The translations under genes were made by a program, and so were the position numbers. From Escarpia spicata (Eukaryota; Annelida; Polychaeta; Sabellida; Siboglinidae), in contig OZ023214.1 of the NCBI GenBank assembly GCA_963995525.1, positions 20,261,028 through 20,325,027 of the forward strand: 64,000 nt of DNA. The letters are read 5' to 3'. Positions 14,301 through 27,700 of the stretch are shown piece after piece. The notes beneath the pieces were generated by a model that made no database searches, was not told the origin of the DNA, and saw only the letters and a program-made list of their open reading frames with translations. The first letter of the stretch is position 1; each line of letters begins with the position of its first letter.

Positions 14301-15760
14301 TGGAATCACCCAGGGGTAGTAATTATTATTAGCAGGAAGTTCTCTGAATCAATTGTAGTTGGACTTAATTTACAGCAAGGAGTGTTGGAACCAGCCAACT
14401 TCAAAGCAGTTCGTGCCAATAAGCTACAAATGCCAATAACAGCAGTTTTTAAATTGAATGTTTATTACAGCTTGAACATTTCGCAGATGCAGCATTCAAA
14501 TTGCAAAAACTTTCACGTTTATTAAATATAGTGACATGTGGCTAGTCTACCAGGTTTTTAGCTCCAATACATTCACTGAGATGGCTGCCGGACTTCCCGT
14601 CGGCCCCTCCCCGCACTAGGCCTAGAATATTAATGCCTTTTCAATGTGTTGCTAGTGGTTTCCAGTTTACCCTGGATCTGGGTAGAGATGCTGATTGGTT
14701 CTCACGCTAACTTTAAAATAACACAATTAAATAATATCATAATTTTGTAGAAGTTAATATAATGCTTTAAAACTATTAAAAATGTAACTTAGATTGAAAC
14801 ATGTCATACACAAAATAAACAGAAATTAAACTTTTTTTCATAGGTACATTTATACCACATCTGCGTAGCTGCCTTTTAATCACATGCATCATCACTAGGT
14901 GGCAGCTCTCATGGCTGTCAAATATTTCGTATCGATGTTGTCTTGCTTATACTCGGCAGAAACAAAAGACTAGGTGTGAATAAACATAATATCCAAACAA
15001 GAACTAGTTTAACTAAAGAAAGTGCAATCGATGTCGCGTGCGACGGTCGGACTGCTAACCAATATATGTAGCCACCAAAGTACACCGAAGATAAACTGAT
15101 CTCTGTGGGTAAGTGAGTAGCGTGTCGGTTCGAATCCCGTAGAGAACTCAAAAATGTGTTATGTTCATTTAGTTTAAGATACTTTTTATTCTGTGTAATA
15201 CTATTTCGGGCACTATTTCATAATTTCATTTCATTATCGAAAACATACATAATCAGCGATAGAAATAAGCCAGAATATTTACTTGTCCGCCGGACAAGTA
15301 AGTTTTGAAATCTACTTGTCTGCCAAAATTTTAGCTTGTCCGAGTGGTTGTCAAGGGAAATCGAAGCTTCGGAAAAAACATTAAAATGTCTGTCTTATTT
15401 TTATGACAATACAATGTTCCTGCTGTTTCGTTGCACGTACATCTGAGTGATTTGTGATCAAAGACACAATTTCATTTCATCTGCAAATTTTTAAACTGCA
15501 AAATTATATTTGCAACTATTTCCCGGTCCATTATCATTATTATTCATCATGAATATTAAAAGTAGACACGTTACATGATGCATACCAATATTTTAGTGAT
15601 GCTGATATGAACGCTTTTATTAATAACAAATAATTATTACGATGATAGGAATGAGACAATTGTTTTCCTTGCTATTTGTTATAATGTTACAAAAACTGTT
15701 TGTGTTTAATGTGGTATATATATATATGTGTATATATATATATATATATATACAAGTATA

Positions 15761-15794
<34 letters not shown>

Positions 15795-18700
15795 CAACAT
15801 ATAACACTGCTGTAAAATGTTGGCACCAGTTTGTCATTAAAGATGCCGCTCAACCATCAGGTTGCAATTCAAAGCCAGGAAATGTTGTCACAACAATCAA
15901 AATAAACTATATAATTTTGTATTATTTTGTTCAACCTCTACGAACTTCAATATTAACAAAGTTCTGCATTTTACAAACGAAGATAATATTCAATTGATCA
16001 TCAGCAAACAAACGCATATTTTTCCTAAATGTTATATTACCATTTCAATGATGATAAAACAGTTTTAAGGGTGCCTGAATTACATTTACCAGGCGGAATA
16101 TAATTTATACATTTAGTTACGTTGTAACGTTGCTGCTGCAGACCGCCGAAGTTGGCGGAGGCTGACAAGTCAACGGCGGTTGGCACCCCGTCCCCGGCCG
16201 CGCGTCTTGCATAATTCAGTTTCAAATACTCGCAATTTATGGTTAAAATAAATGTTAAATAGATACAACAACACTGCTGAAAGGACATTAATATTCCATT
16301 TATCAACCACCTTCATAGATTTACCGGAGAGCCAGTTACAAGTTTTGAAAATTTAACGTTCGATGACTTGAAAGACTGCCGAGTCAGTTAGTGGGTTAGG
16401 CGTAATAATGGTTAAAACGATATAATTTATCAAATAACAGGTAGCGATACAAAGTGTACAATTTTCAAAGTTTATCAAATATGATCCGTGAATGGAAGCA
16501 AGTTGTACGTCGGCCAAACTGAATGATTTTGTGAAATACAGCCTCGATCAACGATGGCTGAAGCGAAGTCTGTCCCATGTGTATGACAGACCTAGCTCGT
16601 TGCGCTCAGCGGATGACCCTGTTAACGCAGGCACTAAACTCGGTCGAACATTGACGTACAACACACTGGCGGCGGTACAACAAGACGCCGACACAGTAAC
16701 AAAATTGTAACGCGCGCGACTGCTAGCAAACTTCATTTACGTTTGAATTTCCTCAAATAAAATGCAATGTTGCACGCGTATTTACTGTAAATTTTCACTT
16801 GTCCACCGGATAACCATGTAGAGTCATTTTATTTGTCCGGGCCAAAAATCACTTGTCCCGGACAAACGGACAAGTGCTATTTCGAACACTGATAATATAT
16901 CAACATTCTGGAGGATAGACGTGCTAACTGACAGTGAGCAGTCAAAAGGCGGCTTGAGAACCAGACACTCTTCCTGGCGAAGTCACACAGCCGGGCGAGA
17001 GTCGGTTAAGAAAAAACTGTTTAGCAGAACATTTCACAAAAGATGGCCAGCTTGTGTAGTGCCAATGTGCATATGTTTTAAGTGGGTTTATGGACCTGGC
17101 CATGTACTTTAGTGACATTGTCCTGTTGCCAACTTGTTGCTGCTATAGAGAGCAAAAAGCAGGAGCTTCACTTATGATACTCTGAATCATTGATCTTCGA
17201 AGTTGAGCTTATTCCTGGAACCACGAGTCAAAGACAAGTGGAACAAAATATAAATGGTCACGTGTATGTCTGTTGCCTATATATATATATTGCTTGGATG
17301 CCAGTGGTAGCAGAGGACAATTACCACCCCTGGCTCGAAAGGCTGAACAGTGTGTGAACATTGTTGAGCAGCAAAGCTGGCAGTATCTGTTTCCTCGTCA
17401 AATGTTGTACGTAGGAATAATGTCAATTCCATTACGGAATTATCTATTATGTCCGTGAGGGGTTATATCCATGAGGGGTTACGTCAGTGAGGGGTTGTAT
17501 CTCTGAATGTTATATGATGTATTCCTTTGTTGTTATGTTGTGAGGGGTTTTGTTTGTGATGGGTTTTGCCCATGAGGGGTTATGTACCCCTATGTTACAA
17601 TGTCGTCACATAAAATAGTCTGTGACACATGAGTGTTTGTCCTGTAGGAGAGTCTGGCCTGGGCAAGTCGACGCTGGTCAACTCAATGTTCATCACAGAC
17701 CTGTATAACGCCGACTACAACGGGCCATCCCACCGCATCAAGAAGACAGTCCAGGTGGACACGACCCAGGTGCTTCTGAAGGAGGGGGGCGTCCAACTCA
17801 AACTCACTGTCGTAGACACACCTGGCTTCGGGGATGCCGTGGACAACAGCAACTGGTAGGTGAAGACATTCAGGTCTACAGTTCCTGATACCATTTTATA
17901 TTACATTAATTTCTTTATTTATTCTTGTATTTAAATTAGTTTGATGTCTACTATTTATATATTAGTTTTATGTAAAACGCTATGAATGTTATAGATATGT
18001 CACTATATAAACTAAACATTATTATTATATCGTAATGACTGTTTTATTGGCCACCTTACGTTTTCGGACACCCTAAAAATCTACAACAACAAAATTTTTT
18101 TGAGAACCTTATGTTTTTGGACATCTCTATAAATCTAATTTCTATTTATTCGAGATAAGGGATCATCTCAGAATGTCAATGCCTAATATCAGACGAAATT
18201 ACTTTCATTTGGCCTCAACCTCAAAACCCTCCTCGTCTCAGGCGAAAGTTTGTAAACATTTATATGATGATATCAGTATCGGTCCGAAGTGTAAAATATC
18301 AATGTCTGACGTCTGATGAAACTGCCTGTGATCCCCCACTCCCCAAATGAAAGTAATTTTGTCTGATATCGGACATTGATGTTCTGAGATGATCCCTAAT
18401 CGGATCAAAATTATTTGTAACCTGATTATGGTTACAAAACTCTGTTACCACCGTGGGTAGAAAAATGGGGAAGACATGACATGAGTCTTTTGCGCACATA
18501 AATATTCGGATGGTGTATGACATGTCTGAGAATTATTTGGTTGTATTGTGTGTTTTTTTGACAGCTGATAAGAATACATACAGCATTACGGTACAAGATT
18601 TTAACAGTAGTTCATTATCCTGAACACCCTTGATTTGACAACAGGTTACAAGACCTATTGTTACTTGAATCCATACTGGTTACCACTTGATATGGTCATT

Positions 18701-21700
18701 TTGCCCACCAAATAACATTTCCCTGATGCCCCATCTTAAAATTGATCCAGTCCATATCACTGGACAACCAAACATTACCCACAATGTCACTGATGTCTCA
18801 TAAACGGGTATTTTGTCTCCAATAATATGGCAGCAGTTTCCATTATGCCACAGTCAACATTACTTTGTGGATTACCAGACTTTTGTCAGATTACTGAGTT
18901 TAATACCTTGGTAATCTGTCTAGACCACTATTCACCTCAAAATCTAACCCTCTACTTATGAGGTTCACTAAGGATTTGGGGATCGACATCCTCGCAAGCC
19001 AGGGCTGTTTGCCATGCAAAACTAGCCCTGGCTGATCCCCTGGCGGAAGGTAGCTGAGTCAAACTAGTAATTGACTTCGCCAGTCGCAGACTGCATCACC
19101 CGTGAGACACGCCTCAATTTGAAGAATAATTGCTTCTATTTCCTAAACATTGTATATAACACGAGCCAGGGTTGGTTGAAATTAGTTTTATTATGACCAC
19201 CTGACCTGCCGCCAACCACTGATCTAGTGAGCGATTTCTGAGCTAGGCTGAGCTTAAATTCAGAGTTTCGCAAAGCGATCAGCCAGGGGGTACTGCTGGC
19301 TGGCACTGACGTAATCAGCAGCAGCGACCCCTGGCGTGCTTTTATGGGGATCGACAGTGCTTACTTTATTGTCATCCTCATGAGATTAGCAGCTCCTAAG
19401 TTTCAGTTTCAGAAGGATATTTGAAAGTCGGTTTCTTTCCTGTTATGTTTCAATGGTTTTTTCTAACGTCACTGTTGATGTTATCAGATCTTGCATCATT
19501 GCAGGCATACCTTGTAAAACTGTCACTGAACATGATTGGTGTCAGTAGCCAGTTTCAATATCCCGGGTTTCAGGAGCTGTTAACATGGCTAAATCTGACA
19601 CACGTATTTGATGACCTCCCATGTTTGTGGCAGTCAGACTATGTATGGTTGTTCTACCCTACAGCTGGCAGCCTGTCATTGATTATGTTTGGTTGTTCTA
19701 CCCTGCACCTGGCAGCCTGTCATGACTATGTTTGGTTGTGCTACCCTATAGCTGGCAGCCTGTCATTGACTATGTTTGGTTGTGCTACCCTACAGCTGCC
19801 AGCCTGTCATTGACTATGTTTGGTTGTGCTACCCTACAGCTGCCAGCCTGTCATTGACTATGTTTGGTTGTGCTATCCTACAGCTGGCAGCCTGTCATTG
19901 ACTGTGTTTGGTTGTTCTACCTACAGTTGGCAGCCTGTCATTGACTGTGTTTGGTTGTTCTACCTACAGTTGGCAGCCTGTCATTGACTATGTTTGGTTG
20001 TTTTACCTACAGTTGGCAGCCTGTCATTGACTGTGTTTGGTTGTTCTACCTACAGTTGGCAGCCTGTGATTGACTATGTTTGGTTGTTCTACCTACAGTT
20101 GGCAGCCTGTGATTGACTGTGTTTGGTTGTTCTACCTACAGTTGGCAGCCTGTCATTGACTGTGTTTGGTTGTTCTACCTACAGTTGGCAGCCTGTCATT
20201 GACTATGTTTGGTTGTTCTACCTACAGTTGGCAGCCTGTCATCAACTACGTGGAGAGCAAGTATGAGCAGTATCTGAATGCCGAGTCTCGAGTCAACAGA
20301 AACATCAGTTCTGATGAAAGGGTACACTGCTGCCTCTACTTCATCGCACCCACAGGACATGGGTAAGTAACCCTGTTTTAGTACTTCTCTCCTTTATGCT
20401 GGTGAAGAATTTGTTACATCAAACCAAATCCATTAGGTTTTGATGAAATTAGTTTGTCATTTGATTTTATACTTCTGTGATGAATATAAGAATATTTTCC
20501 ATTATAAGCAAATCTGTTTAAAAGGGATATATATATTTATATATATCCTTCTTATTGTTTATGGGAAATCTGCACAAAGTGGCACATCAATGACATTTAA
20601 ACAAGCGGGCATTGGTGCATCTGTGTTTATTGAGGCGTGACTGTCACACATGGACGGAGATAGCAGCAAGCCATGATGGCTATCACAGAAACTATGCTAA
20701 CTGTGCTATTGTGAATGAACTGCCAGTGCTATAAATCTTCCTAAGTGGGCTTTTGTGACATGGTCAAGCTGGGTGCTATTTATTGAGACCACTAAAGGTA
20801 TGGAGACCATCATTTATGACCCTTTTGCAGAGGTGAAATATGCCAAACATGTCTAGAAACTGGCCTGCATGCTGCTTAGATGTAGACCTGTAATACAGTT
20901 GCTGTAATATATGCCAGCTTTATGTGCTATTTGTAATTACTGTAACACATACATTTTAATTGTTCATATAAAGTTTGATTGAACTATTCTTTTAGTTGTT
21001 ATTCAACTGTGTCAGTTGAGAAAGGTTTAATTATGGGTAAGGCAGACTTTGTTTCCCCAGATGTACTCATTTCGGTTCTTGTTTTTGTGAATTGAATGTA
21101 TCTTGATATTTTTATGCTGTTGTCAACCACATTGTCAACCACCTTGGTCACACTGTTATGTCTAGTTCTCAGCCACCTTTAAAAAGTTTAAGACACTCAT
21201 ATCTGGTTGTCAACCACCTTGATGACACTGTCATATCTGGTTGTCGACCACATTGATGACGCTGTCATGTCTGGTTGTCAGCCACCTTGATGTCACTTGT
21301 GTGGTTGACAACCACATTGATGTTCATTCATGCAAGTTCATTCATCTGATGGCCTCACACCCTGACTGTGCATGTCAGCCAGCAGCCCAGCAGTGGTCAC
21401 TCCCCATAAGAATGAGTGTTGATGTGGACATTCCTGTGTTGATCTCTGCTGCTTTGTCTTTCTAATTGAGTGCACTGGATAATGGGATGGCTCAGTGCCT
21501 TGTAATTGAGTGCACTTCTGGACAATGTCCCTGTGCCACATTACAAATGGACTGTCAGTCAGAGCCCAGCAAAACTGACCAAAGACAAATGTCCAGTCAG
21601 TTTTCATTGTGAGCTGACCATCCACACAGCTAGCAGTAAGAACTGGCCCCTTTGTAATGTGGTTCATTGTCGTTATTTATGCGTTTCTAGACATGCAGCC

Positions 21701-24700
21701 ATTTCAACTATTTCTCTCCTGTTATGAACGAGAGGTGTTGATGTTTGAAATGGGAACACTTATGGTTGGACAACATGTATGTGGTTACAAGCTTATTGAC
21801 GTACACTCGTCACATCGGTTAACTGTTGATGATGTCATGACGGTATTAAGATATGCTGACGTTATCCTGTTTTTTAAATATTGTAATGCAGACTGTTTAA
21901 AAAACAAACATAAGAAAACATTTCCTAAAGGCACATGTTAGTAAACAGTACAGAAAGTCGACATGAAATACAAAATATTTAGTTAAGTATTTGCATGTTG
22001 TTACAGTTGTCATGCTGATAGCATTTTTTTTATTACTTGATTTTTTAAGCTACACCATTAAAAGTGGTGTTTACCAAGGAAATATGTCATGATAGTGCAT
22101 GTACAAATCCAAATTAAGCAAACGGTTTTTCTATATGTTCCACAAATCAAATCAAAATGTGTGCGGCTTCAAGCTAGCACAATGTGCTCATTGGGAAAGC
22201 AAATGTTGGTGGTGACACCTAGTGAATGAGTGTAAAGTAATTTGTGGCTTTGAAAGCAGAGCATCAGATTTCTTGTTATGTTCGAGGCACTTTTGTTGTT
22301 GGGAGTGATATGCAGCAGTTTGATAGACAACAGGTCCTCTAGGGTTATTTATATTGAGATTGTGAAAAACATTACAAACTGTTTTTTTTTTAATTGTTTT
22401 GTTAAGGCCAGACACGGCAGGTAGATAGGATTATTTTTTAATTTGTGCAAACAGTTCAGTTTTTTTCTGCCCAATGCATGAAATGGGTCTTACTGAATAA
22501 AATATATATATTTAACTTTTATCAGCCAGACCCCCCGTTTCCATGGTAACAAACAAAACGGCCGCCATTTTGAGCAAATATTGGCAAATTTGGAAACACT
22601 GCCATTTTTATTTAATCTATATTATAGTTATAATTCTTGCAAAACTATGTTCTTTATATATTCTATTGTGAAATGATCAGAGCATTTTTTGAAATGTGTT
22701 TTTATTTTTTAAATATTTTTAAAAAATACAAAACAAAATCTTGTTTTTTGGCAACAAATATGGCTATATTTTTCAAACTATTCATGATTTTTAAAAAGTG
22801 TCTTATGATTACACATAGTAGAATATGCTGAATGCAACACTGAAAACATTTATTTATATAGCATAATTATTCCAAAAGATATCCCGTTTCCAAATACAGA
22901 AATTTGACGAAAAATGTTTTTGAGAAAATGGCTGTCAAAGATTGCATAATGGATTTCATTACATGATATCAACATGCTTGATCCATGATTAAAACTCACT
23001 TAGAGGTACGTCATTGTCATAGAAGTGAACTTTATTGATAGTATGCATACAAAGGTATAATAATCTGGCGGAATACCATTTTCAGTATTTTTTGTCAAAA
23101 AACACCATTTCACCTGGGGTGTCTGGCCTTAAATTTGTGTATCTTTCTAACACTGCGTGTCATTGTGTCTTACACTTGTGCTCTCTGTGTTTGCGACAGA
23201 CTGAAGCCACTGGATATTGAGTTCATGAAGAGGTTACATGACAAAGTGAACATCATACCTCTAATAGCGAAGGCAGACACACTCACTCCGGACGAGTGTC
23301 GGGAATTCAAGAAAACGGTAAGTATGACAGCGTCAACACGTAACAGTAGACGACGATGTTATTGTGTTGTAGGTCTTCCGTCCTTCCTCGTAGCTCTTCT
23401 TTCTTGCACGGGTGCTTAGTAAAACACTACTGTATAGGTCCCTTTACTGGCGCCATGCCTAATAGACACGCAAACCCTTCATTAGCTTAGCCTTACACCC
23501 ACCTATGGAACAAAAAACCAAGGGCATCAGTTATCACCAGTGCAGTATTCTAAGACTCCCTTTACACTGGTGCCATTTGGAGAGTTGATCATTACTCAGT
23601 TCTCCCAGGCAGAAGAAAGGCCCTCTAGAAAAGTATAGCGTATCGCAAAGGTGCAAGTTAATCACTCAAAGTAATTGTTAGTGTGAGTTTGCAAATTGGC
23701 CGATGAGAAAGTAATGGTCTAAGGAAGGGAATGACAGCAGAAAGGTAATGGTCTAAGGAAGGGAATGAAGGCAGAAAGGTAATGGTCTAAGGAAGGAAAC
23801 AGCCGTTTAAACTTGTTTGCTAAAACCAGTGTTTTCCAATTTGGAAACATCGTATCTTTAGATGTAATGATGCTACATTCAGGGTTCGCACGGATCCCTG
23901 AAAATCCTTAAAAACTCTTGAATTTAGAAATTACGTTCAAGGGTACCCAAAAACCCTTGATTATCACCCGTTTTCAGAATAAACCCTTGAAAACCCTTTA
24001 AAATGCGTTTTTGCTTTAAATGTGCAATCAAGCTATTATATCTCAGCCGTGTCATTGTAATAAAAATGATTTAATAAGTGCGAAAGTAAATGTGCGATTC
24101 AAATTCAACGTCGGAACGTCAAAACTAAAAGGCGATTGACAAAACACGAGGAGTGAGTCCAAGTAACCAAGAATTATATTAATAATTATCCGCTAGATAG
24201 CGCCATACCGATCATACGGGTAACGCTACATATGGGTATTAAGTTGCCATTTTGGAAAGCGACAAAAGCGTGTTCGTTGAAAATATTATCGGTCGATTTG
24301 AATTTGCATTACGATGGCTCCCGAGAAAGGAAACTGTAAATTTAAAGATGAATGGTTGGCAATCGCGGAATACAAAGAATGGGTGTGTCGAGACCCGACG
24401 GGAAACGTTCGTTCTGCGCGATGTCGATTTTGCACAAAATCCATCAACATCGGGAATGGAGGTCGATATAGCCTGGACAGTCATGTTAAAAGTGCGACGC
24501 ACAAGAACAGCATGTCCGTGAAACACAATTAGCAACTGCGCCGCATGCTGGCTACACCAGGAACATGTTTAGTTCGCCAGTTGAGTGAGAAGAAGTGAGA
24601 AACCTGAAAAGACTAATGTGACACTGACAGCAACAGTATATAATGAACGTTATTGTTTCTTGATTCATTTACTGTATGTAATAAACAGGCAGTTAAAACT

Positions 24701-27700
24701 TAAGCATCTTCGTCAAGATTGATTTGTTATTTGAATGTTTGGCTAATGATCTCCCTCATTGTTCTAAGGCTAAGGGTCCTGTGATTGATTATTTATTTGC
24801 TTCATTCATTCCTGAAATGTGTGCTTGCTTGATTTATTGATGTGTACCCATCTTTTCAATGGCCGGTTGATTACTTGTAAACCCCAGGTATGAAATGATT
24901 GACTGGTCCGGTAAAAATGGGGCTGAAAAACTAAATAAATAACTGAAATATACTCCCTTGAAAATGGCATGTTTTTATGTCAAAAAAAACCTTGAATTTT
25001 ATTGTTAGTTGTCTGTATGAACCCTGGCTACATTAATGAAATTTGGACTGATGTGATTATTGCTAACTTCTCTGACGATGACGAGGATATATTAAAATTT
25101 TGTTTATAGTGATATGCTGAACATACTGATCGTAATAAAAAATATGGATTTCTTACCAATAAAATTTAAACATATTTTTTAAATATTAAATAATGCCAAT
25201 CCATAAAATATCTTTTTGTCATTGCATAGATTGTGTTGTAAATAAGAACTAAAAAGAATTATAGTGATTACTGCATTATTGGAGGAGGTGCAGTTTTTCC
25301 AAATTATGCCATATTTTCACTCTCCGGCAGCCATCTTTGATTGTTGCCATGGAAACGGGGGTCTGGCAGACAACAAAATATTCAATAAGACACTATATCT
25401 TGAGCACAAAACATTGCATTAATTGTGCATTTTAAAAAAATGTCCTATCTAGCTGCCGTATCTCTCCTTAAGGAAAGGAATGAAGGCAGAAAGAGGTTTG
25501 ACGTCGGCACCTTGGGGGAGATACACTTACAACGCTCCAAAGTTAACACATTAATTGATAGCGGGTTGCTGTGACTCTTGTAGTTGCTCAATGAGATTGC
25601 GCGGCACAAGATCAAGATCTATGAGTTTCCCGACTGTGACGATGAGGAAGAGAATAGGCATCAGAAGAAACTGAAGGTAAACCTGCAGCTAATGATCTAC
25701 AGTTATTAATCACTAGCAAAAATGCCTATCCTCTGGATTGTGCCAGAGGCACAAAGAGGCTGAAGATAGATTCCCAAAGTATTTATACTGACATTTGTTA
25801 CAACGTACGTTCGAATAGTTTTTCGTAATGCAAGTTACATAAAATGTCCCCATTTTATTGGTGGTCCTTGGACCAGGTGCAGAAAATATGCATAACGTTT
25901 TGAATAATCGATGTACATCTGTCTAACATCTGGTATGAACCCAAACATGGGTAAAAATCCTTAAGGGGAAATTGTCTGTTCCTTTTTTATATTAATTAAT
26001 TTAACGTTCTTAAGACTAAAATATGTTGACGATATATACTGTATAGCCTGCCAAATTGAGTTTAATAAGCCGGAAAAATGGTTACAATTTGAATTTTTAT
26101 CCAGTGAAAAGTAAGCAAAACACACTTTATACACAACTTTATTGGCAATACAATGGATGCCATCTGGTGTAACTGTTTTACCTCTGACGTTCTGTGTAGT
26201 CATGATTTTCATTAAAAATGCCCAAAATAAGCAAACTCACTGATTCCGGGTAACAGAACAGAACAGAACAGAACAGAACTGTGAAGAGTGAATGTATCAG
26301 TTACATTATTGAATACAAATGAATGCAGCATGTCTTGCTGTAGGATAAACACACCAACTAGACCGACATATACATGCACTAGTTAGTTCGACTGTTACCA
26401 CATGCTGAACAATCAATCTAGTTTAACTGCTCTATCTAAATTATAATATATGTGCCACTGTCACATATATCCTCCTATGCAAAGCAACAATGCAAGACAA
26501 GTGTAGATTGAAATAGGCGAAACATATAAAGATATACATATATGTATACCTGTATAAAGATATACATATATGTATGCCTGTATAAAGATATACATATATG
26601 TATACCTGTATAAAGATATACATATATGTATGCCTGTATACAGTTGATGTTTGTTGATCTCACTGCTTAAGTGATGTTCAGAAAAATCAATGAATTGTGT
26701 ACCTACATGGGGTCAAATAAACATTATAAGTCACATGTTATTATAAGTTATGCATACTGTGTATGGTTGTGCAACTGTGCATGTGATTACTTTTTTCGGG
26801 ACGGATTTTTTCAGGGAAGTTTTTTTAGAGGGCTTTGTTCTGCACTCTGCAAGAACTGGAGTCAAGTGACAGATGTTTCCCTCGTTTATGGTGTGGTTTG
26901 AATATAAACGACACACCAGATGACATAGTAGCCATTGTTTGTTGCCTCAGCAGGACCGGGTGCCTTTCGCCGTTGTCGGCAGCAACACTGTGGTGGAGGC
27001 CGGAGGTCGCAAGGTCAGAGGTCGCATCTACCCATGGGGCGTCGTTGAAGGTAATAGCATTGAAACCTGCATTAGCAGGCACCTGTCCATAACAAACACC
27101 TGTCCACAGTGGACACTTTGAATGTCCCGAATGACTAGTTTGTTACTACTTATATATTTATATATATGGACATGACGATTGTCTGAAATAAATACATTGT
27201 TATTATTATGTATTTTCCACTATTTTTCCATAACAGTAATCTGGCCGTATTGGACATATTTTGCAGCCCTAACAGTTAATGTCCAATGTCGGTATGTTTT
27301 ACTATGGTATGTTACAGTATCTTGGATATAACAAAAGGATTGTTCCAATTAAGTCAGTCTTCCATTCCAGTGTTATTGTCACTGGATAAACTAATGTCAT
27401 CAGGGAGAAACCTTAAGTCTTACAACAGCAGTTATTTATCTTAGGACATTGGTGGCGACTTACACATCAATTACATATTGTTTATAGTTTGTTTTGAATA
27501 TGTTATGAAATAATTGAAACAATAGTTTTTATGACTTAGCATATAAATCATCGCAAATTCCTGTTTTGAAAGCTCTTATTGTTATCACAGTTATAATGTT
27601 TTTATTAAAATTGTTATCACAGTTATTTTATTTCTAGTTTTGTTATTACCTTTTATTAAATCAGTATCTACAACCTCTTTGAAGTTATAAATTTAAATGT

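Noticed and set aside
15105..15150. tRNA gene suggested by GGTTCGAATCCC at 15127-15138
   Set aside because: No acceptor stem, D-arm or anticodon arm can be built upstream; at best a box B remnant.
16492..16736. Overlapping ORFs on both strands inside the TIR element at 15254-16891
   Set aside because: No transposase motif; both strands open, typical of chance in a GC-richer patch.
17273..17458. Short ORF upstream of septin exon 2
   Set aside because: No recognisable protein, no splice support, overlaps repeat start.
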